A DNA stretch of 64,000 bases from Paralithodes platypus (Eukaryota; Arthropoda; Malacostraca; Decapoda; Lithodidae), in contig CM064573.1 of NCBI GenBank assembly GCA_032716605.1, forward strand, positions 9,164,440 through 9,228,439, written 5' to 3'. The position numbers and the translations under genes were made by a program. This document shows positions 1 through 11,165 of this stretch, piece by piece; the stretch's first letter is position 1, and each line of letters opens with the position of its first letter. The notes beneath the pieces are model-generated. The model searched no databases and had not been told where the DNA came from. It was given only the letters and a program-made list of their open reading frames with translations.

Positions 1-401
1 TATCCTGCCTCTACACTTAATTATGCGTCCTTCCATGTATAATCCTAGCTGCCTCATTAAGTTAGAGGGTTTGGCCTTTGACTCCTTGCTCAGGATTTGA
101 TGTTCAGTAGGATAAGATTCCCTTTGTACTAAACATATTAGTTTCGCTTCTGCTGATCTCAATTCATGGAGTCTGATATGCTTCGAATCTTCACTAAGGA
201 AAGACCCGTTAGCCCGACTTCTAATGTTGTTAATGAAACGGTGTATCCATGCAAATACCCGTATTACTTGATCATAGCTGCCGTAACATTCCCACTCTAC
301 CAACTTGTTATCCTGATGTGTAGTACTCACAGTCGAACTACTTAACACATCATCTTGGGGCCTACTTGAAGGATTTCTGCAACTGCTAAAGCTGTGTGCT
401 T
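1..401 (-). mobile_element. BEL/Pao LTR-retrotransposon pol fragment, cut by window edge
   Basis: The minus strand stays open to the window edge. It reads IRVFAWIHRFINNIRSR, then ELRSAEAKLICLVQRE, then LGLYMEGRIIKCRGRI. The order (R-V-x-A-W-x-x-R-F-I, then a Glu/Ala-rich L-V-Q-R-E block, then G-x-I-x-x-x-G-R-I) is the linker and zinc-binding region ahead of the integrase in BEL/Pao Pol. No LTR is visible. The relic runs in frame into the gypsy-like segment on its right. Confidence 0.65.
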
Positions 402-1830
402 TGCTAGGACAGGCGATAAGGAACTTGGAACATGTGTTAAAGAAGGTTATCACATATTTCTTGAACGTTTTGGAGGGAATTGGGCCCATCACATCCACGA
501 CTAGGAATTGCCAGGGCTTGGATGCGGTGAGTTTTCCTGAAGGTCCTGGGGTCCTAGTGTGTCTTTTCCTAATGCACAAGCTCTGCATGATTCTAGGATT
601 TTTTTAGGCAATGTCGGTTGGGTTGGCAGTCCAGTAGATGGTGTTGAAGGACTGTATTAGTTTCTTTTGATCGAGATGGATTCCGTTGTGTTCGTGAAGT
701 GATAGCTTAAGTTATTCTGCAGTTTCAGGAGTTACGACGATGTGCCCTGAGGGGATGTAAAGTTTATCACCCACTCTCTTTAGGTATGCAAACATCTGTG
801 TGGATATCCATTCTGGTTTCTGTTGAGTTTCCCAATGTTGTATGAGGGTTGGAGTGGCGGTGGTGAGGACTTGAATGGGTAATCTTGATAAGGCGTCCGC
901 GTTGGTATGTAATTTTCCTAGGCGGTAAGCAATATCGATATCAATTCCTCAAGAGAGGGGGGGGAATGTCAGCAATGGCTTGCAACTTTTCTTGTCAGGT
1001 GTAATCCTGTGGGCAGCGATGGTATGCCCAAGATAATCAACTGAATCACAGCCCATGGTGTACTTGGTGGGTTTGAGCCTTAACCCTGCTTCTCGGATAC
1101 GCCAGAATTATTCTTGCATTCGCTGGAGGTGTTCTGATCATGAACGATTACGATTATGTCATCTAAGTAGGCAAGGTAGGTCTCCCACCTTTACCCGTGT
1201 AGCACTGACTCAATAAGATGGGGGGGTGGTAAAAGTAAGGGGTTTCCAAGACAAGTTGGCAATCCTTATTGCTTGAGAGTTGGCTGGTACGATGGCTGAT
1301 GAGGTGGCATATTTTGTGGAGCAAGGTTGCTCAATCGATGGACAAAATGTCATGTCTTGCGGGTGGGTGAGAGTGATGTGTACCCACGTTTGATGATCAG
1401 CTGGTATGGTGAGGGTACTCTGAATTATTGCTTGTGCAATAACATGAGATGTCGTGGGTGTGTTGGTGGCAGTCACGTCAGAGATCGTTATTTTTGTTTC
1501 TTCTTGATATCCAAATTTTAATTGGCGCCCTGCACCTAGTTTTTCAAGCAGATCGAGGCCTATATAACCATCATATTTGATGCAGGAGAGTTGAGCACTA
1601 TGAATGGATGTTTGATTGTTGCAGAGGGCTCTGGGGTGGTGATGAGGGCAGGGCGAGTTTCTTCTTTGAGCGCTAAAGCTTCGTTGCCTGCTCCTGAGGA
1701 GGCCCTGAGGAGGCCCTGAGGAGGCCCTTAACAGTCCAAGTTTGGCTTGGTGTTTTTGATAGAATCTTGTATAGAGACAAGATCTGGCCGCACCTGTATC
1801 AACAAAAAGCCGGACCCATAACCCCATTAT
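402..1830 (-). mobile_element. Ty3/gypsy-like pol relic: protease, RT YLDD and integrase pieces
   Basis: Three minus-strand blocks are recognisable. An aspartic protease has LFVDTGAARSCL near 1770-1805, inside an open frame at 1210-1827. An RT active site YLAYLDDIIVIV lies near 1140-1175 and is followed by a degenerate RT/RNase H region with stops. An integrase-core strand, VVDVMGPIPSKTFKKYV, lies at about 449-500. The YLDD motif is close behind the protease frame, so most of the N-terminal RT is missing. Frameshifts and stops make this a decayed copy. Confidence 0.7.
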
Positions 1831-2690
1831 CTGTATTTTTGTATATACCGGGGATTTGCTGTTGGTGGTGGCCCCCGAACAAAGCAGCTCCCCATCAGCA
1901 AGTGTGTGTTCTTCCTTCCTCCTAGTCTATGCTATCAAATGTCTTTGGTTATGTCGAGACTGGAATGTTCAACTGTAATCATGAGAGTATTGGACAGGGG
2001 AAGTCAAGGATAGTTTGTCTGTAGTGTTTTCCTGAAGGGAAATAAACTTACACAAAAAGGGACTCTGAAAATAGAGACAAAATCTATGTTAACTTAGTAC
2101 AAGTGATTTTCCGAGTGTGGGAGGGGGACTTAAGCAATTTGTTCCTCGCAGTATAACATGGGGACATATTCTTATGTCACGATTAGTGGAATAATAATAA
2201 ATGGTCTCAAACCACATCCTTAAGAGTTGTAGAGGTGATAGTCTTATGCTTTTGGTTATTCTTCTTGGACGGTCTCAAACCACACCCTTTTACCCGGGGA
2301 ATGCTTTAATCATGTTTTTGAAAGGTTGGCCAGTACGAGATCTTTGAAGGTCAATTCGGACAAAATTAATAACATTTACTGTATAAAGCAATATTACTGC
2401 TCCATATTGCATATTCTACTTGAATGATGAACATGTGAACATTGAAGAACCAGAGAGTAGGTGTAAAGGTAAAGAGCAAATATCCAGTGAAAAAATGTAT
2501 TATGATGAAGAGAGGGTGATGAATGCATACGAGGGATAGCGACAAAGGTGTGGTCTCTCTGGAGGCTTGAGCCACACTGATGGCTCTGGCTGTGGTCTCG
2601 TGCATGTAGAAGGGAGAGGGGAAGTACCGGTACAGAAAGTGTAGAGGAGGGTGATGTATTTGAGACAGAATGGAGGTTTTATAGGGAGTG
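1831..2690. other. Non-coding stretch, nothing recognised
   Basis: No convincing coding, RNA or repeat structure. A short near-duplicate phrase (ggtctcaaaccacaccct) occurs at about 2201 and 2271. Confidence 0.4.
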
Positions 2691-2731
2691 GGGGAGGAAA
2701 AAAGCAGAATAAAGGGGAAGTTGAGGGAGAA

Positions 2732-2762
2732 AAGGGGGGGGGGGGGGGGGGGGGGGGGGGAA
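2732..2762. repeat. Poly-G run of about 30 bases
   Basis: Nearly uninterrupted guanine tract flanked by purine-rich sequence. G-rich runs of 8-13 bases recur at 4266, 10501, 11682, 32158 and 38036. The reported length may be affected by sequencing. Confidence 0.8.
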
Positions 2763-2969
2763 CCCGGGGAAGACGCGTGTAAGGGGAAGACAGGAGGTGG
2801 TGGTAAGAAGACATGCCACCTAATCACAGATTACTTCCATTTCACTGGCACTTTTTTTTTTTTTTCTTATGTGCCATCATCCGGAAGGAACGGCGCATTC
2901 ACCTAGTGAAACGTTCCGAGAGTAACATCGCAGCTTAGAAGTTAAGAGTCGTACAGGTGCTTCTCTTCT

Positions 2970-3104
2970 TCGTGCTAGTCTCAAACCTAGCTGGTGAGCC
3001 TCAGGCCTCACAAGTGGTGCTAGCCTTAAACTTCGCTGGTGAGCGTTGAGCCTCACAGATAGTGCTAGTCTCAAACTTAGCTGATGAACATCGAACCTCA
3101 CAGG
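2970..3104. repeat. Minisatellite, three units of about 45 bp
   Basis: Three diverged units each contain gtgctagtctcaaac, then gctggtgag, then a block ending gcctcaca. The period is 45 bases. The Arg/Leu-rich minus-strand open frame here is a by-product of the repeat. Confidence 0.8.
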
Positions 3105-3329
3105 TTTATTTGACCAAACAAGAGGGATTGTTCTGATATCCCTATCTGCTTGCCTGTGACAGTGTTAACTTTTTCTGCATTGTCTTGTTTGATGTTCTTG
3201 AGTGGGAGAAGGGCTTGCTCTGGATTTGGTAGGGTACTGTTTTGGTGGTGATAGAATTAGCTCGTAAAGTGCGAAGCTATGGCAGTTCAAAGGGTCCCAC
3301 CATGCGAATAGCATTTGGGGGGTGAAAAA

Positions 3330-4400
3330 GATTTATTATTGCCGCCCGGTTGTATCACGAGGCGAGAGCTGGGGCGGCGTATATCCTCCCTTCCCGAGCT
3401 CTGAGTAGAAGTCTCTGTGTTGTAAGGATATCCATATATTTTTTTTTTTTTTTAAAGAGACAATGAACGGAGGAAGGAAAAACACAGATAAAACAAAAAG
3501 GTCCATGTGCCTAAAGGCATCCTCCATTCATAAAATGTTTGTAACAACTGGATTTAAACATTTGTAGATTGTAAGTTTGTGGAAAGCAATTAGAGGGAAG
3601 TGAATTCCAAAGAGTAGTAGCTCTGGGGATAAATGAATTCTGATAAGCAGAAGTTCTGCATTGTGGAGGAGAAAGTGTAAATTCATGGGCGCTCTCAGCT
3701 GCCCTAGTTCTACGGGGAAAGATGTGGAGAGGCGGCACAATTGAAGCAAGTTCCTCGGAACAATTGCTGTATAAATATCTGTAGAATAATGCAAGGGATG
3801 CAACGTTTCTTCGTATGGATAATGTAGGAAGGTCCTGTGTGATTGCAGGGTTATTGATTAATCTAATAGCTTTATTTTGAATTTTGTCCAACTGCCTCAA
3901 TGCAACCACTCCACTTCCACCCCACAGAGGTGAACAGTAATCCATCTGAGAACGCACATGACTTTTATATATCACGGCCAACTGCTCGTCAGTGAAGAAT
4001 TCTCGAACTCTGAACAGGAGTCCCAGTTTTTTAGAGGCATTCTTAGCAATGCTTCTAACATAATGTGTCCAGCTCAAGTTAGTAGTTAATGTTACACCGA
4101 GAATGTCAATACTAGGGGAAGTGGGAATATTTACATCATTAAACTGTGACCATATAGCTGCCTCGCCCGTTTTAAAGAGACCGCGTAAGGGAAATTTGCA
4201 TGGAAAAATGCCCGATAAAAGGGGGAATAAGAGGAAAAATAGATGATAATTATGGAGGGGAAGGTGGGGGGGGGGGAACACATATGTAGGAGTGGTAGCA
4301 AGTAATGGAGGGGAATTATCTCGCCTAATTACATATTGCTTTGTTTGAGTGTCCCTGGGGTGTTTTAATATTTTTTGTTAATGCTCTCGATCTTTTAAGG
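3330..4400. repeat. Dispersed repeat R-A (split by the Jockey LINE)
   Basis: 3330-3438 and 4150-4400 together match 37785-38400. Shared phrases are tattattgccgcccgg, gtctctctgttgcaaggat, agctgcctcgcccg, cccgataaaaggggg and gagtggtagcaagtaa. The type is unknown. It has no coding capacity. Confidence 0.7.
3439..4149 (-). mobile_element. Jockey-like LINE, 5'-truncated, poly-A tail, TSD ccatata
   Basis: The minus-strand frame 3511-4281 encodes the end of a reverse transcriptase ORF: SHVRSQMDYCSPLWGGSG, then ALFYRYLYSNCSEEL, then [18 protein letters not shown]. This is the usual C-terminal block of Jockey/CR1-type ORF2. A T-run at 3439-3453 on the + strand is the poly-A tail. The seven bases ccatata occur on both sides (3432-3438 and 4150-4156). 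The element splits a second repeat family that continues at 4157, and its 5' part is missing. The family member at 39811-40162 has the same 3' end. Confidence 0.85.
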
Positions 4401-4649
4401 ATGGTCACAGTGTAAAATGCCCCAGAACAAGAAGCCCATCACAGAAGCCACGAGCGAACACCACACAGAAACACCCGAAAGAAAGGTCCACAGAACGAAA
4501 GGACCAGCTGACCGAGCCAGCCAATTCAGACAGGCCCAAGCCCGCAGGGCTAAGCAGCTCCAGGCCGCACCCACATACCCCTTCTAAACTGACCATTTTC
4601 CACACCTCACGTACACTACCCCCTCCTGCCCTACACTTCTAGCTACAAA

Positions 4650-5425
4650 GATGATGAACAGGAATATACATTCATATTAAAAACACCCATGCCCTGTCCC
4701 TACGTTGAGCCAATGCCAACACATCAGACAGCCATAATTATATCTATGTATGTTCTTACATCCGAGAAGTAGATGTTATACCTTAGAAGTTAATACACCC
4801 ATGCTGTCCCTAGGTTTAAGATATTCATATTAACATACCCTAACATATCTTGTCTTGCCAGACTAAGTTTCTGAAGACCCATCCCCCCATAAAATCTATG
4901 TATTTAATCCTTAGTTTAAGTATTAATGTTCACCTCCCCTAACATATCTTGTCTTGCCAGACTAAGTTTCTGAAGACCCATCCCCCCTATAAAATCTATG
5001 TATTTAATCCTTAGTTTAAGTATTAATGTTAACATTCCCTAACATATCTTGTCTTGCCAGACTAAGTTTCTGAAGACTCATCACCCATAAAATCTATGTA
5101 TTCAATCCTTAGGTTAAGTATCTTTATCCGCCATTGTGTTCACCGTTTTCCATTTACTTTTCCATAATTCTCATACGTCTTCAGCTTACCTCCTTCGTAT
5201 CCACAGTCCACACTATGCCATATTACTTCGTGTCCTACACCCCTTACCCGCCCGATTCTACCTATACGATGATGAACAAGAATATACATTCATATTAAAA
5301 ACACCCATGCCCTGTCCCTACGTTGAGCCAATGCCAACACATCAGACAGCCATAATTATATCTATGTATGTTCTTGCATCCGAGAAGTAGATGTTATATA
5401 CCTTAGAAGTTAATACACCCATGTT
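4650..5425. repeat. Tandem block: three ~100-bp units inside a 150-bp direct repeat
   Basis: Units starting at 4842, 4941 and 5041 share aacatatcttgtcttgccag followed by actaagtttctgaaga. The flanks at about 4650-4800 and 5268-5422 are also near-identical to each other (aatatacattcatattaaaa and the following 130 bases). This fits a segmental duplication with internal expansion. Confidence 0.85.
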
Positions 5426-5429
5426 GTAA

Positions 5430-8400
5430 CGTAATCCTTACCCCAACCAGAGATTGTATAGATGACCTTTGTTACCAGTATCTATCATAGTACCTCGAAA
5501 CAATAACGCAGTACCCCTACGAACTGCCGCTTTCCTTGGGTCTATATTTCATAGAAAACGCAGTTCCCAGGGACACATAGACGTACACAAAAAGCGTGTC
5601 AAATAATAGGTCCATATGTACGAGAAATAATACACCATGTTTTTCCTTACTTTATCCACACGTCACGCACACACCTACAGTTAACCTCCTTCTCCCCCAC
5701 CGCCCCACAGTCCACATGATTCTATCTTTTCCAGACTCATATACCACCCCGTATTTGCATCCCCCGGTAGCATTTGACTAACGTACTTTCACTGTCTTTT
5801 CAAACTCCAATATCAATTGTAGCCTAATGCCACCCCCACGCCCAGGGATCTTAGGGGCAAACTTCCCTGTAGCCCCTGAGCTTCCTCCCCTCTCATTAAG
5901 ACACCCGCGCTTCTCGACTCGTGTCCGACCTAGCCTCTCTCTCATACCTCTTGAAGATCCTTGAATTTTCCGTTGCTAACGCTCTCCAACCTTTTATATA
6001 TATACTCCTATCCAGCCTACCTTCACTTAGTAGGCCAGAACAACATTAGCACTTTACTAACCCCTTGCATGCCATCTATTCTCTTACAACCCATTCACAA
6101 CCCTGCACCCCATGGTCGTCGGTGCGAGGCTCGCCGCCTCGCCAGTAACTAATTTCTATTGCCATACTTCCAGATAAATGTGGCAGAGTTAACAACCAGT
6201 CTCCAACACATCCAGCAAGCCATGCAATTAACAGCCAACCGAGTACACCCAGCTAGCCAAGGCACCTTCGGTTTTGATATTAAGAACACCCACATCTGTC
6301 TCATAAACAGAGGGTTATTACAAACACTGGTGATATGGCAAGCCTCTAGCCACAGCCGCCGGACGACCATCCCAGAGGGAGAGCGCCCGGCTACCCCTTT
6401 TTACCCACCCGAGGAGGGAGACCCCCACCCCCGCGGAGGTATACCTGACCCCTGTTTTGACTTCCGGGTCATTGCCAGGTAGCCTAGGAATTATTCCTAT
6501 CAATGAACTAACCATGCATGTCTAACCCCCTTACTCACTTCTCTATACCCACAATAACCCATCCACCTGTTTTGCATACTCGGATAGTCAAATTAGCACC
6601 TCAGCTATGCAATAGAACAAAGACTGAGCAATATAAGAGAGACGCCCCTATCACAGCTGTCCCAGTCCTCCCCGCAAAGTAGACCCAGTCTCCCTTCCAT
6701 AAATACTTCCAGTATAGCCAAAATAGTACCTTTTACTAAGGCTCAGTTATATCACAAATTGAAGGCTTCCTATAGCCATGTGCCACAACAGTAATTACCA
6801 TCTTACCCAGTCCCCATATCTATTGAGAGCTCAAATAAGTCCATAAGACTCGAGATCCCTATTGTCTACAGGGTCCAGAACCGAACCTATAAACCTAGCT
6901 CCCGCCCCCAGTTAAATCAGTTGAAAGTTAGACACCAACCAGTGGTCACTACCCTGAAGTTAACCTCTAGCTCTGCCCTTGTGTTGTTCCTGAGTTGAGA
7001 GATTCCCGAGCCGGCAGACTCCATGGCAGAAGTTAAATAGAAGATCTGTCCATGTACAAGTCCTAACGTGCACCTTATAACCTTCACACAAATTCGTGGG
7101 TATATAAGTGTGTAGCCAGCAACGATCGTCAAGAGATCCGACTTGAGAACTTCCTACATTTTGGACCACCTGGACGGCCGAGGAACCAGTCGTTAGCCCC
7201 CAACATCACCGGAAGCAAGATAACCAGGACCAGATCTACAAATACTATTCAAGATTCATGTTGCTAGTACTAAGTGTTATAGTACCAGTTTGACACTCAC
7301 TTATTAACTTTCTATAAAGTGGCTATAACCTTGCCCAGTGTAACTCATATTTAACCATTCCATTTGGGACGTACTAAGCGTATCAGTGCTCATTAATTAA
7401 CAGGCGACATTGACTCTCGTAATTACCTTATTCAGATATTAAAACTCTAGTGATATCTAACGTTCGCCCACTGATTTGTGTTCTACGTATTTCTGCCATA
7501 AGAATATAAAACTTAGATCAGTACCTCCATGAGGTTACTAGAGATTCCGTGTTCTACAATATACACGTGTCTAATCCTAACTGTGAGCTGCTACTTGGGC
7601 ACGCGACCAGCCAGTAAGAGATCAAATCAGTGAAATTGAATTACATGAATATATTGAGGTCTTCCAGTAAAATAAAACTTGCTAATTAAACCCGTGATCA
7701 GAAGAGTATACCTGAACGTTGGAAGTGGGAGACTAGACTCCATCCAGATCTGCTAATGCTAGCAGTTCCCTTCTATTATTTGTTTTGTACGAGAATTACT
7801 ATCTTTCCATGCTCTTTATTTACTTACTTCAATAAACTTGAACTTGTGTCGTGTTACCGTGTGTTTATTTTGTGTTCTCTATTCCTCATACCTTGTATTG
7901 TGCATGCAGCCTTATATACCCAGTCATTTAGAACTCACATTACCCAAGTTAAACCTGTAGAAAAACATGGCATAACACAGTGCACCACAAAAACCTCTAT
8001 TGAGGACGGTTCGCGTTTATGGGTTAAGGCATCTTCGCTAATTGGTGGAAGGTAGCGCGGAAGCTGTTCCGCGCGAGAAGGAAGCTCTGAGCCTCTGTTC
8101 GAGTCTGTTGTGATGGTGCTTGTGTTCTTCTAGCCGGGATACTGGGGTGGTGGTAATCGCAGATATTTACCATGTTGGCATAATATATAGGAACTGATCT
8201 CTACCTTAATCCCTCATCCTGTGACTGCTTCAAGCTCCGTGTGTCCAGACACTTTGACTCTAACATACCTTGAATTTGGCTCTTTCTCATTCTTTCAACT
8301 TTGAGGGAGACACTTGTTACAGGCAGCTTTGCCTTTTGTCTCCTTCATACACTTACGATAAAACAATTAATATGTGTCGACGATCGGTTTATGAGTGACT

Positions 8401-9085
8401 ATATAAACTGTATTCTGATATTTAAACATCAAGTAAATCAAAGTTCTACACACACACACACACATACGTATGTACATACAACGAATTCGGAACTACCTGA
8501 CTAAACTTTCAAAAAACAACCTTTGTCTAAAGGTGATCTCGCATCTCTAATGCATTTTTAAAGAGATTGGAGTTAACAGTGCTACCTAAACTGGCTAATC
8601 TGAATTTATATATTTGTTAACATTAATATCGTAAGGTATTGTAGCTTAGATTTGTTCATAAGAGTTTTGCTATATGGTTTAATATAAGACAGTATATTTT
8701 CTGAGCATATATGATATATATAAGACGCTCATGTGGTTTAGTTAGAGATGCTCATATGATGGCAGACTCGCATTGTTGCCAGTTTAGCTACTCTGTCGCT
8801 AAGTCTAGAGATGTTTACATCACGGAATAGCTAAATTCCAAGGATCTTGGCAATTTTTTTGTAATATGTCATTTTATGCCTATATTTTACATATTTTGTT
8901 CTATCCAATGACATTCTATTATCTGTTGAGTTATATTAGGTCACAACTACTGTCATCTAAAAATAATATTTAGAGCTACGTTCTGGAAAATTGGGCTAAG
9001 TAATATTTCGGCGATTATGTAATTCTGTTTAGTAATAGGCCTATATATTATCATCGATACAGTGTATTAGATATCTATGAATATT
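5430..9085. other. Long stretch without a recognised gene
   Basis: A short (ca)n tract is at 8448-8464. About 8200-8350 resembles the + strand LINE C-terminal region at 25747-25860 (shared ttcaagctccgtgtgtccag). The open frames here are short, lack recognisable motifs and look like chance. The GC-richer patch at 5850-6500 is not coding by any motif I know. Confidence 0.4.
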
Positions 9086-9185
9086 AAGGGGACATTGGTC
9101 GTTTTTCTGGTCCCCCTTCTTCCTCATGCTTATCCCCATTAGTTTTCAGATTTTATGACGTTCGGCCCGTTATGGTTTGGCGAGT

Positions 9186-9626
9186 TTCACCCTTCACCAC
9201 CATCATGTAATTTTCATCATATTCTGGTTACCATTAGACGATTTACTATAGTTTATAATCTACCTATACGACTCAAATGGGTAAATACGATCTCAATAAA
9301 CCCTCTTAGTAACATAGGTCCTTCTTAAACTGCATACAATCATCCATAGACTACAGTAGATCTGGACTGGACACGAAACTAGAACTTTGCAGTAAGGGAC
9401 CCAAAATCGGAGAACGAACCCCCAAGTTCGAACCTCAAAACTGCGAAAATATCAAATTTTTGCGGTTTTGAGGTTCGAACTTGGGGGTTCGTTCTCCGAT
9501 TTTGGGTCCCTTACTGCAAAGTTCCACTTTCGTGTCCAGTCCAGATCTACTGTATAGTCTATGAATCATCTAATTTTTAGCCAGAATCAAAGGTAAAAAG
9601 ATGTCATGGTGCTGAAGGCGTTCTTA
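9186..9626. mobile_element. MITE-2 copy nested in MITE-1
   Basis: Matches 59296-59515 (tcatattctggttaccatta, ggtccttcttaaactgcat, tagccagaatcaaa, gtgctgaagg). It interrupts MITE-1 where other MITE-1 copies read gattttaacacc, which contains TTAA. Its own ends resemble TTAACCCCTTCAGCAC, so a TTAA-targeting (piggyBac-type) element is likely. It is itself interrupted at 9345-9563. Confidence 0.75.
9345..9563. mobile_element. Near-perfect 219-bp palindromic element, 7-bp TSD aatcatc
   Basis: Two arms of about 104 bp, beginning catagactacagtagatctg, pair almost perfectly around a central aatatcaaattt. The arms differ at only a handful of sites. The bases aatcatc precede (9338-9344) and follow (9564-9570) the palindrome. 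It splits MITE-2, whose intact copy at 59440-59475 lacks it. No coding capacity; transcribed, it would form one long hairpin. Confidence 0.88.
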
Positions 9627-9910
9627 CCTTTCGCCCCATTTCTTTGTCAATTTGAAGGCCTTTCGTGCCATTTAGGAGTCTATTTTTCCTGGCGAGCGAT
9701 AGCGAGCCTGTAATTTTAAGAGTAACCGGTCTTCGGCCGGGACATCTTTATACCGGATAAATGTACAAATTTATCTTGAAGAGGGGTCTAGGGGGTGTTG
9801 TCTAAGCTTGATGGAGGTCTAGCGAGAAAAAAAATAAATTATATGAATAAATAGACCAAAAAAAAAAAAAAAGGCCACTATCTCCTTAAGCATTTTATGG
9901 TGATCGGTTT

Positions 9911-10125
9911 AATGGCAGTTGGCACAGGTAGAAATGGCACAGTAAAAATGGCACAGGTTGAAATGGCACAGGTAAAAATGGCAGAGGTAGAAATGGCACA
10001 GGTAGAAATGGTAGTTAGAAATGGCACAGGTAGAAATGGCACAGTAAAAATGGCACAGGTAAATATGACACAGGTAAATATGGCACAGTCAAAATGGCAC
10101 AAGTATAAACATCGGAAAAAATTGC
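9911..10125. repeat. 16-bp minisatellite array
   Basis: Repeats of atggcacag followed by gtagaa, gtaaaa or taaaa, with a period of 14-16 bases. Both long open frames across it are artefacts of the periodicity. Confidence 0.92.
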
Positions 10126-10329
10126 ACAACTAAAAAGTGTTGATTGAAAATATACAGTATATAATTATATATCACTGTTTTATAGCAACTTAAAACAAGA
10201 AAAAACAAAAAAAATCTTATGTTGTGACCAAGTCCATATAACAATTGATGGAGGTTTTTCCTTCCTTTTGTATAGTCTCTGCATAAATTATTTAGTCTGT
10301 GTTGCAGATCAAAATATACTTTCTACAGG

Positions 10330-10725
10330 TGTGGCTGTGTGTTAGAATTAATTTTCGGCAGTACCATATGTTCAATTGTTCACACAGGTTCATAAAGATT
10401 TTACTACTTTCAGAAGTTTCGATTACCCAGATTCAATGACTGTGTATTAGGATTAATTTTCGATAATACCATGTTAGATGGTTGTGCAGTGGCGGATCCA
10501 GGGGGGGGGGGGTGACCCAAATATATATATATACTGCATTTTATCTGAAATACAATACATATAAAGAATATTGTGTGACTTATGGCGCCCCTCATGTATA
10601 TATATCAGCCTCCCCCCCTTAAGCCTGAACTGGATCCGCCACTGTGGTTGTGTGGTTCATAATTAATAGGCAAAGGTTCATACAGATTTTACTACTTTCA
10701 GAAGTTTTGATTACCCAGATTCAAT
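10330..10725. repeat. Direct duplication, unit about 110 bp, split by a MITE
   Basis: ggttcataaagattttacta followed by ctttcagaagtttcgattacc at about 10388 recurs at about 10676. The phrase gattaattttcg recurs at about 10347 and 10451. The second unit is interrupted by the hAT-like MITE. Confidence 0.8.
10487..10644. mobile_element. hAT-like MITE, 158 bp, 8-bp TSD tggttgtg
   Basis: Terminal inverted repeats cagtggcggatccag and ctggatccgccactg. The eight bases tggttgtg occur immediately outside both ends (10479-10486 and 10645-10652). An 8-bp duplication is typical of hAT-type transposition. There is no coding capacity. Confidence 0.88.
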
Positions 10726-10805
10726 TATTATTTGTTTTTAGTTGTGCCATTTTTTTCCTATTTTACCACTTGTGCCATATTTGCCTGTGCCATTATTACC
10801 TAAAT

Positions 10806-11087
10806 TCGCATTTGATACATGCTCGCACCCAGTCGGGGAACACCTCGGCGATGTATACAGACTAATAACACACTCCAACAGCTTCCTCTCTCTCCAAAAC
10901 CCCTTCTCCCCTCTCAACACTCTTCGGAAAGTAGATACGAGGCGCCGTTGTAAAGGCTTATCTCTCAATACCTTCACCTAGCGATATTCTAGCAAATTTT
11001 GGTTACTAATCAAGCAGTATACACAGTTTAACTCACTTGGTAACATTGAGTCAGAGTATCAGCTGTTGTGGTCGTAGTACGGGGAAG
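10806..11087 (+). promoter_or_regulatory. Probable ELOA promoter and 5' UTR region
   Basis: This 280-bp gap between the last recognised repeat and the ELOA ATG has no coding evidence and is less repetitive than its surroundings. No TATA box at a convincing position was recognised, so the transcription start cannot be placed. Assigned by position only. Confidence 0.3.
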
Positions 11088-11165
11088 ATGTCTAACGTAC
11101 TGGACCAGATTGTCACCTTTCAAAAGAAATTGAAGAAATACTCGGCCTCTAATGAAACTGAGAAG
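11088..11165 (+). CDS. ELOA: ELOA exon 1: start and first helix of TFIIS N-terminal domain
   Basis: Encodes 26 residues beginning [15 protein letters not shown] and ending in a Lys codon at a gtaaca donor (phase 0). The ATG follows a purine at -3 (gaagATG). The amphipathic opening matches the first helix of Elongin A and TFIIS N-terminal domains. Confidence 0.85.

Larger units (their letters stand above)
9086..9891 (+). mobile_element. MITE-1 copy, interrupted by MITE-2 and a palindrome
   Basis: Ends are ttaaggggacatnggtcg (left) and ctatctccttaag (right), matching the 350-bp copies at 16490, 37140, 54274, 58586 and 63239. Shared internal phrases are ctcatgcttatccccattag, ggcgagcgatagcgagcctg, cttcggccgggacat and cttgatggaggtctagcgag. 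The middle (about 9186-9626) is a separate TTAA-type element. Confidence 0.85.
9905..10805. mobile_element. Foldback-like element with minisatellite inverted ends
   Basis: The left end (9905-10130) is a tandem array of a 16-bp unit, aaatggcacaggtaga, with about 13 diverged copies. The right end (about 10740-10803) carries the same unit in inverted orientation (tgtgccatatttgcctgtgc). The interior holds a 110-bp duplication and a small hAT-like MITE. Terminal inverted repeats built from short tandem units are characteristic of Foldback elements; the assignment is inferred. Confidence 0.6.

Noticed and set aside
2366..2827. 153-residue minus-strand open frame rich in Pro/Ser
   Set aside because: Runs through the poly-G tract (poly-Pro) with no recognisable domain; composition-driven.
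6159..6515. Overlapping plus and minus open frames of about 100 and 65 codons
   Set aside because: No motif, no splice context, both strands equally open; chance in a GC-richer patch.
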